In this document: positions 45,660 through 56,981 of the stretch, piece by piece
Layout: the number at the start of each line of letters is the position of its first letter
How positions within the stretch are numbered: the stretch's first letter is position 1
Assembly: GCF_029784135.1 (NCBI RefSeq)
Contig: NC_073744.1
Span: 103,709,766 to 103,773,765 of the forward strand
DNA from: Toxorhynchites rutilus septentrionalis
Taxonomy: Eukaryota > Arthropoda > Insecta > Diptera > Culicidae
Length of the DNA stretch: 64,000 bases
Direction: 5' to 3'
Made by a program: the position numbers and the translations under genes
The notes under the pieces: model-generated
What the model saw: only the letters and a program-made list of their open reading frames with translations
The model's database searches: none
Told to the model about the DNA's origin: nothing

Positions 45660-46268
45660 TTATTTCTTCCTTAGAAATTGTTTTTTTTTGTTTGGGATTA
45701 GCACTGGAGTAAGTGTTTCAAAGTTATTCACAACAATTGAGATTTTTGGGAGTACAATACTATTACGTTTTCTTGATAAGATTTTAATAATTGATTTACC
45801 GTTGTCTGTTCTGTACAGGCCTGGTTGTATGAAAACTCTATTGCATAGTTTTTGGAATGTTGGTATGAGCCAGTCTCCATCATTGCATGTATCTATTGTA
45901 ACGGTATGGTGTGATTCTGTTCGAGTTGGGTAGAATTTTGAAAATTTGAAGGAGTAACCCTTTAAGGTTATAGTCCCGTTCTCAAAATCGATTTTTGTAT
46001 CAAGTTTGGCGATTGTCTCGGACCCTAGGATACAGTTGAAAAAATTATGAAATTTTAATTCGTAGAAGATAAAAGATTCGAAAAGATTGTTGAAAACATC
46101 TAATTTCCCTTTCCGCGTTACATTGAAGGTACCGCTTATATTTTTCACAGAAAAACTTTCAGTGTCTGTTGTTTTGTGTAGAATGCCGGGTTGAATAATA
46201 TTTTTATCCGCCCCTGTGTCTATTAACATATTAATTTCTGTATTTGTATTTGGGACGTGCACTTTCAT
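45660..46268 (-). pseudogene. G2 protease and start of pol (errantivirus-like Ty3/gypsy)
   Basis: ATG 46268. The retropepsin motif LIDTGADKNIIQPG is at residues 16-29, with a downstream flap-like region and CILGSETIAKLDTKIDF typical of gypsy/17.6-type pol starts. It ends at a stop at 45660. An RT-leading frame is open again up to ACTT at 45572, where G1 is inserted, and resumes at 6574. The element codes on the minus strand, and gag sequence lies to the right. Confidence 0.78.
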
Positions 46269-46269
46269 G

Positions 46270-46739
46270 TATGGTAAGTAATTTAACTTTTTCCTTGTTT
46301 TATCGTAACTATTTGAAAATTTGAATCAAGTTCTTTATCGTCGTGTTCATTTTCCGATTCTGATTCCGTGTCGGATTGCTTTGATTCGTGATTATTTATG
46401 GTTCTCTTATTTATTGTTAGATTACTGCGTGTGATGTTCGTGTCCATAGGTTCGATTTCATTGCGTTCTGGTGTTTGATTCTCGAATTTGAATGGCTTAA
46501 AGGTTTTATTTTTTGGAAGGGTTTATTCATCCTCATTCCGGTACACGATCGACGATTGGATTCCAATCCGATCGACGATTGGATTAATCCGATCGACGAT
46601 TGGATCAATCCGATCGACGATTGGATCAATCCGATCGAGTTCGAATAGTTTGCATTCTACGCCTCAAATCCTAAAGGGCGGTGAATTTCGAATTCGAACT
46701 TTCATCGCAGCAGTCAGACAACTGTGAAACCAAAACAAA
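46270..46739 (-). pseudogene. G2 Gag C-terminal remnant
   Basis: Reading frames upstream of the protease on the minus strand show an acidic, Ser-rich tail (QSDTESESENEHDD) and before it an in-frame 21-bp minisatellite. No zinc knuckle is seen, as expected for errantivirus Gag. Frames are interrupted several times. The right border is the MITE at 46740. Confidence 0.5.
46543..46640. repeat. 21-bp minisatellite, about 4.5 copies
   Basis: The unit is ATCCGATCGACGATTGGATTA with minor changes. Because it is seven codons long it stays in frame on the minus strand and encodes repeated SSIGLIQ. Confidence 0.85.
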
Positions 46740-48246
46740 GGGCCTGATTCTCGAATACATTTCACGGTGGGAACAAAATAAACGGCACGCTATTGAACTT
46801 TGTTTTACGAGTTAGTGAAGTGTCGAAGATGATGAGTTTTCAGGCAGAATGATCACTTTTCAAATAAAAAACAGGAAGTGGGTTATATCTATGGTATAAC
46901 CGCAAGGGTGACGTAGGACTATCGTTGATTTAGAGATCATTTGTATGAAGTTGAATCTGAATTCATTCTGAATGAATGAATATTTGGAGAACTTCGAAAA
47001 CGAGAGCGTTACGTTGGAGGCACAAGGTTTTATGCATCCAATATTGGATACGGAAATATCCTACTGATGGGGAAGAATAATCTTCAGAAGCTATCCTGTT
47101 GATTGCGAATGATTGAAAAACCACAAAACCTAATGTATTTGGTCACAGTGTAACATGGATAGAAAACATTCAATTAAACTCTTTCACATGAATATATTTT
47201 GAAAATTCCCAAAGGAACTGGCAGATTATTTTCAGTAACGATTAGATATTTTCACATTTTCCTCGATACTGGAAGCCCACCAGTGGTTAATGCCAACTCG
47301 ATAACCACCTGTTAATAGCACTTGATTGAAACATATTTGGTCACAGTGTTACATGGATAGAAAACATTCCATTAAACTCTTTCACATGAATATATTTTGA
47401 AAATTCCCAAAGGAACTGGCAGATTATTTTCAGTAACGATTAGATATTTCCACATTTTCCTCGATACTGGAAGCCCACCAGTGGTTAATGCCAACTCGAT
47501 AACCACCTGTTAATAGCCGCGCGTGTATGTGTGTGTAGCGATGTCTTCCCTGGGAACCGTTTGTGGCATCATTCTCCTCCTGATAGATTCCCTTCTGGCC
47601 TAGGGTGCACAAACAGGCTCTTGGTGACACCGTTCATCCGCGCTTTCATGATAAATAAAGAGCTTCACCGCAACAGCGACAACATGCTCCAATCGCTGTT
47701 CAATTAGAACTGAGTGGATTTCCGAGCGCCGCTCGCTTATATACCGATTGGTGATTTCAATAGCCTGTTTTGAAAGCAATTTTAAGACTATTGAAACAAG
47801 TTTTTGGATCAAAAAGTAACAAGTATATAACGCGTAGACATTTTATCTTTCGAATGAAGTGTTTATCATACCATTTCGTTCAGTTGTTTAGGAGCTATTA
47901 ACGCTCAAAATCTCGGTCTCCGGCGTAACGCTTTCGTTTTCGAAACTTTGATTTTACACCCCAGTATAGAAATGAAAGACGTAGTCCTACGTCAAAATCA
48001 TTAATGAAAAACAACTTCTTCGTATCAAACTGGTATTCAATGTGAGTGGAAAACTTTGTTTTCTTCATGTGATATAATAATCTCATACAATAATTCCATC
48101 TGAAGATAATTTGATATTATAATGATAAGTTTAGTGGGAAACTAATCTCGTATCCAGATGTCGACACCGTACCGTTGTCATCGCGAATACGTTTCATGCC
48201 GTTTCCACCGTGAAGTGTATTCGTAGTGTATTCGAGAATCAGGCCC
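46740..48246. mobile_element. MITE of about 380 bp with TIR GGGCCTGATTCTCGAATAC, split by N4
   Basis: The left end GGGCCTGATTCTCGAATACA is repeated inverted at 48228-48246. The homology continues inward through TTTCACGGTGG / CTTCACGGTGG, but the right end has an extra copy of a roughly 12-base piece (GTATTCGTAGT). Flanking AAA on both sides may be a 3-base duplication, but A-runs make this uncertain. The superfamily is open (Harbinger-like by terminus). It is 381 bp once N4 and its duplicate are taken out. Confidence 0.75.
46872..47993. mobile_element. Element N4, 1122 bp, in the GGGCCTGA MITE
   Basis: The termini are the same as N1-N3, with AAAA at 46868-46871 and 47994-47997. The interior has about two 198-bp units followed directly by the common right part (about 47515-47993). 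There is no beta module. Confidence 0.87.
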
Positions 48247-48395
48247 AAAAATAAAAACGGCAAATGGTTTTAAAAGTTCGGCCACAGGAGGTTACTCATC
48301 AGATACACGGATGTGTCGTTGCTGTGTGGTATTTGGATAAAAAAAGAGCAGTTGTTTAGAAAATCGAACAGTAATTTTGATAATTTTTGTTGTCT
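48247..48395. other. Short unassigned stretch right of the MITE
   Basis: No gene or repeat was recognised. It could be more of G2's gag side, but I see no homology. Confidence 0.3.
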
Positions 48396-49044
48396 CGCAC
48401 TCGTTAACTGCCCGATGGAGGCTCCCCTATTAGTTTATGCTTAGTGATCCCCGATTTTTGAAATTAATCGTTCATCCACTAATCGAATACTTTTCAGCAG
48501 TTTGTTATTCGATACGATCAATCGCCCCAAATAATCGATTAATCGATTAATCGTCATACTGAAAGCAATAATAAGTTAGACTAATATTTCAAATTTGTTA
48601 GAAAGCCATCTGGAATCAAAAACGTATTGATTCCGCCTGAAAAACAATTATTATCTTTTACGCTCCCCTAAACTCGTAAAGGAAGGTCAATTCGCGTTGA
48701 CGACATTGAACTTCGTTTACGAGTTAAGGCGAGCGCCGTCATTGGTTGATTTGCAGGATTTAAACTGCAGTGGCCGTACTTTTTTTTTGCTCTGGGATTG
48801 AATCGATTAATCGACGTAAATTATTCGTTCGCTTCGATTATTGGTTGTTCAGTATTCGTTTGATTAATAATCGATTTCTGTATGAAGAATTCGATTAATC
48901 GATTAATCGAACGATTATCGGGGATCACTATTTGTGCTGTTGTTTGGTGCAAAACTATTAACACTGGGTTATGATTTTGCACCAAATAGTAGCATAGGTT
49001 TATTGGGGGGGGGAGGTGTTTCCGTTGGGCAGTTAACGAGTGCG
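48396..49044. repeat. Outer 18-bp inverted repeat enclosing the hAT-like MITE
   Basis: CGCACTCGTTAACTGCCC at 48396-48413 is perfectly inverted at 49027-49044. The parts between it and the inner MITE (48414-48433 and 48939-49026) total only about 110 bases. It is probably an older, small MITE that took the inner one as an insertion. The target duplication is unclear. Confidence 0.55.
48442..48930. mobile_element. hAT-like MITE, 489 bp
   Basis: The termini TAGTGATCCCCGAT are inverted at both ends and followed by multiple ATCGATTAATCGATTA blocks. The flanks TTTATGCT (48434-48441) and TTTGTGCT (48931-48938) are an 8-base duplication with one mismatch, the length used by hAT transposases. No coding sequence was found. 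Confidence 0.8.
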
Positions 49045-49097
49045 GCTCCCAGGAGCCAACATGAAACTCATCGTGTTAAGGGAGAGTGGGTGAGTTA

Positions 49098-49389
49098 CAG
49101 TGGAACCTCGATTATCCGCTGCAGCGAGTTCCTTAGTAAATTCATAGGCTTTCCCGGAATTTGTCAGTGAATGATTGGCTCATACACTTTTATTTTGAAC
49201 ATGGCTTTCACATTTTCTGACAACTGGTGTACATGACCTTCTAGATGGATAGTTGAATGATTTCTGCATTTACAAAACATGATTTTCATGCTAAAATACC
49301 CTTTTTTCATTCTTTATTGCGTTATCCGCGATTTTAGTTATTCGCGGTGAGCTAGCCAGACTATTCCGCGGGTAATCGGGGTTCTACTG
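49098..49389. mobile_element. pogo-like (Tc1/mariner) MITE, 292 bp
   Basis: The ends CAGTGGAACCTCGATTATCC and, inverted, CAGTAGAACCCCGATTACCC lie between TA at 49096-49097 and 49390-49391. Both the terminal CAGT and the TA duplication fit pogo-type elements. The plus ORF 48934-49170 that crosses its left end is not a gene. Confidence 0.82.
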
Positions 49390-49509
49390 TATATAGAAAA
49401 AGTAGAGTAAAGAGAAAAATGTCTGGTGCTTCCAAGGTTGGTGGTTACTGCCGTAGCAGAACAGACCAAAAATAATATTTCTGCGAATAATGGTGCGGCT
49501 GGTTATAGG

Positions 49510-49560
49510 GTAGAACCCTGATCATTCGCGGAACTTAGGTGACAGAATCACCGCGGATAA
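49510..49560. mobile_element. Relic end of a second pogo-like MITE
   Basis: TAGAACCCTGATCATTCGCGG resembles the inner-right terminus of the neighbouring MITE, in the opposite orientation. No second end was located. Confidence 0.4.
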
Positions 49561-50869
49561 TTAAAACAGCTAAATTAAGTGATAAAGGCTGAAGATGAAA
49601 AAAAAACTAAATTAAATTATTAATTTTGTTTCATTTTACTGTTATTTTTTTCAATCTCCACTATTATATCTGCTAATGCTGATGAGGCATCTATTATAAT
49701 TGATTTAATATTTATATAAAAATGTTCAATACAATGCTTGATTTGATTTAAAAATCTCAAAAGTTGATGCCTTGAGCTCAGCGTCGGTCCCTAGAGGTTG
49801 ACGTTGAGCTTTTTGGTAGGAAGGAGCTGACTGACTGGGGCTGACAGTTGCAGAATAACAAAATAAAATATATGCGGTTTGTTCTCGGATGTTTTACAAG
49901 ATGTGACTGCTTTCTAGTCGAATTGCTGACTATTTCCTATTTATACAATGAGTAAATTTTAAAACCAAAAATTAAAAATTTAAAAAATCAAAACTAAAAA
50001 TTAAAATTTAGAAAATTAAAAAGTTTAAATATTCTAAAATTTAAAAATTTTCAAATTTAAGATTTTAGAATCACATCACTTACCGCAGTGAATCCTGATT
50101 TTTTCTCAACCATTCCCACTAACAACTATCCCTTCCATGATAGTTTGTTTTAATCTAAGTCCAAAATGAATTCAAAGACAATAAAATCTTTGACGCTGTA
50201 ACCTTCGGTCACTAATTACAGTTGTAGCTCCGCCACAAATAGGTTTCGCCTGAAACTCAACTACTTGCTACTCGTTTGTTTGTCATTTGACAGGGAATAA
50301 TAGCTGATTTACACATTGACCAGTAATTGGCGCCAGTTACTTGAACGTCAACGGCACACCATATTTACATCACCAGTTGACTGGTGCTGTGCGTTTATAC
50401 ACATTTTCAGCAAGTGGACAGCTTGGCTGTCACTTTATCCTCGATGACGAATGACAGTGGCGACATCTGGTGGGGATTACCATTTTGGGAGGCAAATTAA
50501 TCTTTATCGGTTTTGTAGGCCCGGGACAGTTTTAAATTGTCAAAATTTGAATAAAAAATTTTACTTCTTGTTAATTTACTAATTAAAACACGTCGTACTG
50601 AACCTTCATCAGCTGTTTTTATATAAATTTCCTGATATTTCCATGATTTCATTGTCTATTATAATTTTCGCTTCACAAATCCAACACATGAAGCACAATG
50701 CCGTCAACGCGAATGGAGATTCTTCCATGTATACGTTGAGGGAATTGAATTTGATGTTCCTTGTACCGTCGAACCATCCAGTGTTGGCAAATGTACAGAT
50801 TTATCCGGAAAGGTATATTTTAGCACATAGCACCGATAGGAACTGTTTTTAAACGGTTTTATTTAGCTT
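49561..50869. other. Unassigned AT-rich stretch
   Basis: No credible gene. It includes a low-complexity A/T region (about 49965-50070), a short plus ORF (50643-50852) without features, and a self-complementary part near 50330-50390 (CAGTAATTGGCGCCAGTTAC, ACCAGTTGACTGGT) that may be another MITE fragment. Confidence 0.4.
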
Positions 50870-51059
50870 GCCCTGTAATTTGTATGTTTGTATGTTTGTA
50901 CGTTTATATGTTTGTAACATGTTTGTCTGTAGCGCATTACCACATCGATAGAAATTTGAGCCCCTTCCTGTTGACCGATTGATCTGAAATTTGGAACACA
51001 CCTTTATCTCTGCAGTCATTATAAAACTGGGAATTTCATGATTTTAAAACTCCAAGAAG
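50870..51059. repeat. TATGTTTG microsatellite and satellite-leading sequence
   Basis: An imperfect (TATGTTTG)n tract (about 50881-50930) leads to a unique-looking segment (GACCGATTGATCTGAAATTTGG) directly before the first inverted satellite units. It may be the original end of the element from which the satellite expanded. Confidence 0.5.
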
Positions 51060-51372
51060 GCTGCCGCTACAAAATGGCGGATTACATGTTCTCCCAAACT
51101 CCTTCAATATGGATATCAAATGAAAGGGCTTGGCTAGTAGAACACAATTATTCATGAGGAATGCAAATCCAAAATGGCCGCCACCACAAAATGACGGATT
51201 ACATATTTTCTCAAAACTCCATCAATATGGGTATCAAATGAAAGGGCTTGACTAGTAGAACACAGTTATTCATGAAAAATGCAAATCCAAAATGGCCGCC
51301 ACCACAAAATGATGGATTACATATTTTCTTAAAACTCCATCAATATGGGTATCAAATAAAAGGGCTTGTATA
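51060..51372 (-). repeat. 118-bp satellite, inverted arm (about 2.6 units)
   Basis: Units reading CAAAATGGCCGCCACCACAA are the reverse complement of those to the right. Orientation flips at about 51366-51390, around AACTGTGTTAACTGTG, so the array begins with a large fold-back. Confidence 0.85.
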
Positions 51373-51384
51373 ACTGTGTTAACT

Positions 51385-52862
51385 GTGTTCTACTAGTTAA
51401 ACTCTTTTATCTGATACCCATATTGATGGGGTTTTGAGACAACGTGTCATCAGTCATTTTGTGGTGGCCGCCATTTTAGATTTGCATTTTTCATAAATAA
51501 CTGTATTCTACTAGTCAAGCCCTTTCATTTGATACCCATATTAAAAGGGTTTTGAGAAAATATGTGAACCACCGTTTTGTGGTGGCGGCCATTCTGGATT
51601 TGCATTTCTCATGAATAACTGTGTTCTACTAGTCAAGCCCTTTCATTTGATACCCATATTGATGGGGTTCTGAGAAAATATGTAATCCGCCATTTTGTAG
51701 TGGCCGCCATCTTGGATTTGCATTTTTCATGAATAACTGTGTTCTACTAGTCAAGCCCTTTCATTTGATACTCATTTTAAAAGGGTTTTGAGAAAATATG
51801 TGATCCGTCAATTTGTGGTGGCGGCCATTTCGGATTTGCATTTCTCATGAATAATTGTGTTCTACTAGTCAAGCCCTTTCATTTGATACCCATATTGATA
51901 GGGTTTTGAGAAAATATGTGATCCGCCATTTTGTGGTGGCGACCATTTTGGATTTGTATTTCTCATGAATAACTATGTTCTACTAGTTAAGCTCTTTCAT
52001 TTGATACCCTTGTTGATGGGATTTTGAGAAAATATGTAATCCGCCGTTCTGTGGTGGCGGCCATTTTGAATCTGCATTTCTCATGGATAACTGTGTTCTA
52101 CTAGTCAAGTCCTTTCATTTGATACCCACATTGATCGGGTTTAAAGAAAATATGTAATCCGCCATTTTGTGGTGGCGGCCATTTTGGATTTGCATTTCTC
52201 ATGAAAAACTGTGTTCTACTAGTCAAGCCCTTTCCTTTGATACCCATGTTGATGGGATTTTGAGAAAATATGTGAACCGCCATTTTATGGTGGCGGCCAT
52301 TTTGGATTTGCATTTCTCATGAATAACTGTGTTCTACTAGTCAAGGCCTTTCATTTGATACCCATATTAAAAGGGTTTTGAGAAAATATGTGATCCGTCA
52401 TTTTGTGGTGGCGGCCATTTTGGATTTGCATTTCTCATGAATAACTGTGTTCTACTAGTCAAGCCCTTTCATTTGATACCTATGTTGATGTGATTTTGAG
52501 AAAATATGTAGTCCACCATTCTGTGGTGGCGGCCATTTTGAATTTGCATTTCTTATGGATAACTGTGTTCTACTAGTCAAGTCCTTTCATTTGATACCCA
52601 TATTGATAGGGTTTTAAGAAAATATGCGATCCGTAATTTTGTGGTGGCGGCCGTTTTGGATTTGTATTTCTCATGAATAACTGTGTTCTACTAGTCAAGC
52701 CCTTTCATTTGATACTCATTTTAAAAAGGGTTTTGAGAAAATATGTGATCCGTCAATTTGTGGTGGCGGCCATTTCGGATTTGCATTTCTCATGAATAAT
52801 TGTGTTCTACTAGTCAAGCCCTTTCATTTGATACCCATATTGATAGGGTTTTGACAAAATAT
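51385..52862 (+). repeat. 118-bp satellite array, left segment (about 12.5 units)
   Basis: Each unit reads through TGTGGTGGCGGCCATTTTGG, TTCTACTAGTCAAGCCC and TTTCATTTGATACCCAT. It is interrupted at 52863 by B2. The order of variants at 51840-52360 matches 59280-59760, a segmental duplication inside the array. Minus ORFs of about 70 codons are periodic by-products. Confidence 0.92.
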
Positions 52863-53369
52863 TCATTCGTTCGATAACTCGCAAGTAGATCGGATAGGTT
52901 TTCGAAACGATCCAACAAAGGTGTTTTTTTCCACAGCGAATCAGACTGTGTTTTTTTTCATCGGTTGCGCTTGCGAGTAGAGCGAAGCTCAAAGTGGTGC
53001 GCGACCGAGACGCAGAGGATACAATTCAGACAGATTTATCACACACGCCACACAGCAGTGGCAAGTATAAGTTTATTTTTCTTTTGTCCTCCTATCATTC
53101 CTTCTACCATCTGTGCTCGATTTACACCATTGTTCATCTGTGTGTTTACCAAATCGGCAAACGTTGGCATTAGGGGTGTCTATTTTTTCTTGGTTACATT
53201 ACCGTTGAAATTTTATTGGACCTTTTTTTCATTTTAGAATTTTATATAAATAAAATAAATTAATATAAATATTTTCCGCAGCATAACCTTATAATATATT
53301 TTTTTTACTTATTCATTTTGATAATTATTATATTCTGTTCATATCGAACAGTTGGCCGATTTTTCTAAT
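52863..53369 (+). promoter_or_regulatory. B2 5' UTR
   Basis: A leader of about 500 bases matching B1's. It starts near TCATTCGTTCGATAACTCGC and ends in an A/T-rich part before ORF1. The promoter is inferred, not seen. Confidence 0.5.
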
Positions 53370-54764
53370 ATGGCTGAGGGCGGAAAGGACCCCCCGTTGA
53401 CGCAATTGAATATTTCTGATACCGAACCTCCTCCTGAAGAGCAGGAGGATGAAGCAGAAATTGAGGTAGAAAATTCTGTTTACGAAGTTGATAGTTCCGA
53501 AGATGAGGAAATCGACGAGAAACAGGATTTTCGTCCTAAAGAATATCCTGAAGGCTCCAAAGGCCCATTCATTGTGTACTTTAGACGAAAATCCAAACCT
53601 CTCAATGTCATTCGTATCTCGAAGGAACTAACTCAACATTTTTCTGACGTTACCGAAATTACACGGATGGGGCCAGACAAACTACGAGTTGTCGTCTCAA
53701 GCAGGACCCAAGCGAACAAAATAACGCGCTGCGACCTCTTTGCGATTGAGTATCGTGTATACGTACCCTGTTGCAACGTCGAAATAGACGGCGTAATAAC
53801 CGAAAAGGGTTTGACCCGAAAAGAGATAATTGATGGTGTCGGTCGCTTCAAGAACTCCACACTAAAAACTGTGAAGATTCTTGCATGCGATCGACTGAAA
53901 TCTGTGTCACATAAAAATGACAAAAGAATTCTCAATCGGACAAACTCTTTTCGTGTGACTTTTGAGGGTTCCGCCCTTCCAAATTACGTTGCAATAGGGG
54001 CACTTCGTTTACCTGTTCGATTGTTTGTACCCCGGGTAATGAAATGCAACAAATGTATGCAACTCGGTCACACGGCCGCCTATTGTTGCAATAAAAAACG
54101 TTGCGCAGATTGTGGAGAGAGCCATGATGAGAATCCTTGCGCGAAAGAGCACAAGTGTCTTCATTGCGGCGGGACTCCTCATGATCTTATTCAATGCCCG
54201 TTGTACAAACAACGAGGGGAAAAACTCAAGCGTTCCTTAAAGGAACGTTCCAAGCGGACTTTTGCAGAAATGCTTAAGAGTTCCGTGCCAACGACACAGG
54301 ACAATCCCTACTCCATTCTGCAGAACGACGAGCCTGTTGCTGACGCTCCCAATGCCGGATGTTCCGGTACATCGCAGGGTGCCATCAGGAAAAGAAAAAT
54401 TACTTCTTTTCCATCACTCCCCAGAAAGAATACCGAAACTTCCCAAGTTGGAATGAAGCCTCGAACTGAACGTGCTGAGAATAGGCCGAAGCAAGTACCT
54501 CCCGGTTTACGTGGTCATGCTACCAACCAGGGGTCCTCAGCACTTCCCGGAACAACAACGAACACGTCTGTTCCATTTTCGCGGTCGAAGCAACAGCCAC
54601 TACCTGGCCTGCTTGCGCTTTCAGACCTTGTGGATAACATTTTAAATGCTTTAAATATAAATGATCCTCTTAAAAGCATAGTATTATGTTTGCTTCCGGT
54701 TGTGAGAACATTTTTGAAAGAAAAATGTGGTTTTTTAGCAGCGTTCATTTCCCTCGATGCCTAA
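53370..54764 (+). CDS. B2 ORF1: Gag-like RNA-binding protein, 464 aa, intact
   Basis: ATG at 53370 (MAEGGKDPPL) matches B1's start. The head is acidic (to about residue 55), followed by a globular part (GPFIVYFRRKSK), three CCHC knuckles at about 225-277 (CNKCMQLGHTAAYC, CADCGESHDENPC, CLHCGGTPHDLIQC), a basic linker (KRSLKERSKRTFAEML), a low-complexity part and a hydrophobic C-terminus (LSDLVDNILNALN). The stop overlaps the ORF2 start in ATGCCTAA. No lesion. Confidence 0.95.
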   Translation: MAEGGKDPPLTQLNISDTEPPPEEQEDEAEIEVENSVYEVDSSEDEEIDEKQDFRPKEYPEGSKGPFIVYFRRKSKPLNVIRISKELTQHFSDVTEITRMGPDKLRVVVSSRTQANKITRCDLFAIEYRVYVPCCNVEIDGVITEKGLTRKEIIDGVGRFKNSTLKTVKILACDRLKSVSHKNDKRILNRTNSFRVTFEGSALPNYVAIGALRLPVRLFVPRVMKCNKCMQLGHTAAYCCNKKRCADCGESHDENPCAKEHKCLHCGGTPHDLIQCPLYKQRGEKLKRSLKERSKRTFAEMLKSSVPTTQDNPYSILQNDEPVADAPNAGCSGTSQGAIRKRKITSFPSLPRKNTETSQVGMKPRTERAENRPKQVPPGLRGHATNQGSSALPGTTTNTSVPFSRSKQQPLPGLLALSDLVDNILNALNINDPLKSIVLCLLPVVRTFLKEKCGFLAAFISLDA

Positions 54765-56877
54765 TTCAGCGCAAGAGGTCAAGGATTTGACCACTGTCAT
54801 ACAGTGGAATTGCAGAAGCATCATCCCTAAACTAGACCAATTTAAATTTTTAGTTCACAGTTCTAACTGTGATGTATTTTCTCTCTGTGAAACATGGCTT
54901 TGTTCAGCCGACGAGCTGAATTTTCACGATTTCAACATTATTCGCCTAGATCGTAACGACTCGTTTGGTGGCGTACTATTGGGGATCAAAAAACGTCACT
55001 CCTTCTATAGAGTCACTATCCCATCGATTACAGGCATTGAAGTTGTCGCTTGCCAGATACAAATCAATGGCAAAGAACTCTGCATTGCTTCGATATATAT
55101 TCCTCCCAGGACTACTGTAGGCCGCCATCAGTTCTTTGATATTATCGAGGCATTGCCGGAGCCGCGGTTAATATTAGGTGACTTCAACTCCCATGGAACA
55201 GCATGGGGGTCACTCTACGATGACAACCGTGCCACGTTGATTTATGATCTGTGCGACAACTTCAACATGACAGTTTTAAATACTGGGGAAGCAACTAGGA
55301 TAGCCAACCCTCCTGCACGGGCAAGCATGCTAGACATATCTCTCTGCTCTTCTTCATTATCCCTGGATTGCACATGGAAGGTAATCCAAGATCCCCACGG
55401 TAGTGATCACCTACCAATAATTTTATCGATCGCCAATGAATCAAAATCTAGTGAGTCAGTCGATATTGCGTATGACCTCACGAAGAATATTGACTGGAGA
55501 AAATTTGCAGAATTAATATCTGAAGCAATCATTTCGATGCATGAACTTCCTCCCCTTGAAGAGTATAATTTTATATCAAGTTTGATTTACGATAGCGCAC
55601 TTCAAGCTCAAAAGAAACGTGTACCGGCTACCACTTTCCGACGTCGTCCTCCATCACTTTGGTGGGACAAGGAGTGTTCAAAGGTCTACCTTGAAAAATC
55701 ATCCGCTTTCAAAAAATTCAGGAAAACTGGATCAGTGGAATGGTTTCGAAAGTACCAAGCTCTAGAAGCCAAACTAAAAGGTCTGATTAAAGCAAAAAAG
55801 CGTGGATATTAGCGGAAATTCGTCAATGGTTTGTCAAGGGAGACCGCTATGGGTACTCTTTGGAATACGGCTAGGAGAATGCGTGGCTGGAACCATACCA
55901 ATGAAAGTGAGGAATACTCTGACCGTTGGATTTTCAAATTTGCAAGGAAGGTTTGTCCCGATTCTGTTCCTGCACAAAGCGTCGTACGCGATATTCCGCT
56001 CCAATGCGATTATGAGAATTTTTCGATGGTGGAATTCTCAATTGCCCTCCTCTCATGTAACAATTCAGCTCCGGGGTCGGACAAGATTAAATTCAACTTG
56101 TTGAAGAATCTTCCCGACTTGGCAAAACAGCGTTTGCTGAACTTGTTCAACAAGTTTCTGGAGCTGAATATTGTCCCGCATGACTGGAGACAAGTGAGAG
56201 TGATAGCCATACGGAAACCCAACAAGCCGGCTTGCGATCACAACTCGTATAGGCCGATTGCAATGTTATCCTGTATTCGCAAATTGTTAGAGAAAATGAT
56301 TCTACTTCGTTTGGACAAGTGGGTTGAAGCGAACAATTTGCTGTCAAATACGCAGTTTGGCTTCCGCCGAGGTAAAGGGACGAATGATTGTCTCGCGCTG
56401 CTATCTTCTGAAATCCAAATCGCATTTGCTCGCAAAGAACAAATGACTTCCGTTTTTCTTGATATCAAAGGGGCATTTGATTCAGTTTCCATGGAAATTC
56501 TCTCAGAGAAGCTTCATAATCGTGGACTTTCACCAATTCTGAATAATTTCCTGTACAATTTACTGTCAGAAAAGCACATGTTTTTCAATCATGGCAGCTT
56601 GAAATCTTCTCGATACAGTTTTATGGGCCTACCGCAAGGCTCCTGCCTTAGCCCCCTCTTGTACAGTTTTTACGTCAATGATATGGATGATTGTCTCACT
56701 AGAGACTGCACGCTGAGACAACTGGTTGCAGACGATGGAGTTATTTCCATCATGGGTACTAATCCCGTCGCTCTGCTGATGATTGCGCCGGCTAGTGACC
56801 ATTCTATCCTGGATTCCTCGAGTCGAGAAAGACGCACCACGCTAGATATGGGGTACAGACTAGGGGAGCGTTGCTGA
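54757..56877 (+). pseudogene. B2 ORF2: endonuclease and partial RT, stop codon and 3' deletion
   Basis: Endonuclease motifs are complete (QWNCRS, SLCETWL with Cys in place of Ser, GDFNSHG, GSDHLPI). TAG at 55810-55812 replaces a conserved Trp in the linker to RT. RT follows in the same frame (FLDIKGAFDS, GLPQGSCLSP), but the catalytic motif reads LVADDG with one inserted residue. The frame then jumps near 56776 into sequence that matches B1's 3' UTR (24840-24910), losing thumb, RNase H and zinc knuckle. The stop is at 56875-56877. Confidence 0.92.
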
Positions 56878-56981
56878 TTAATGGTCAGCTGCATCCCAAT
56901 AGGAAGTAGCCCGTGTCGGGCACACGCATAGAGCATCGAAGACTGCAACATACCAATTATGAGAACACTTGTAATACTAAC

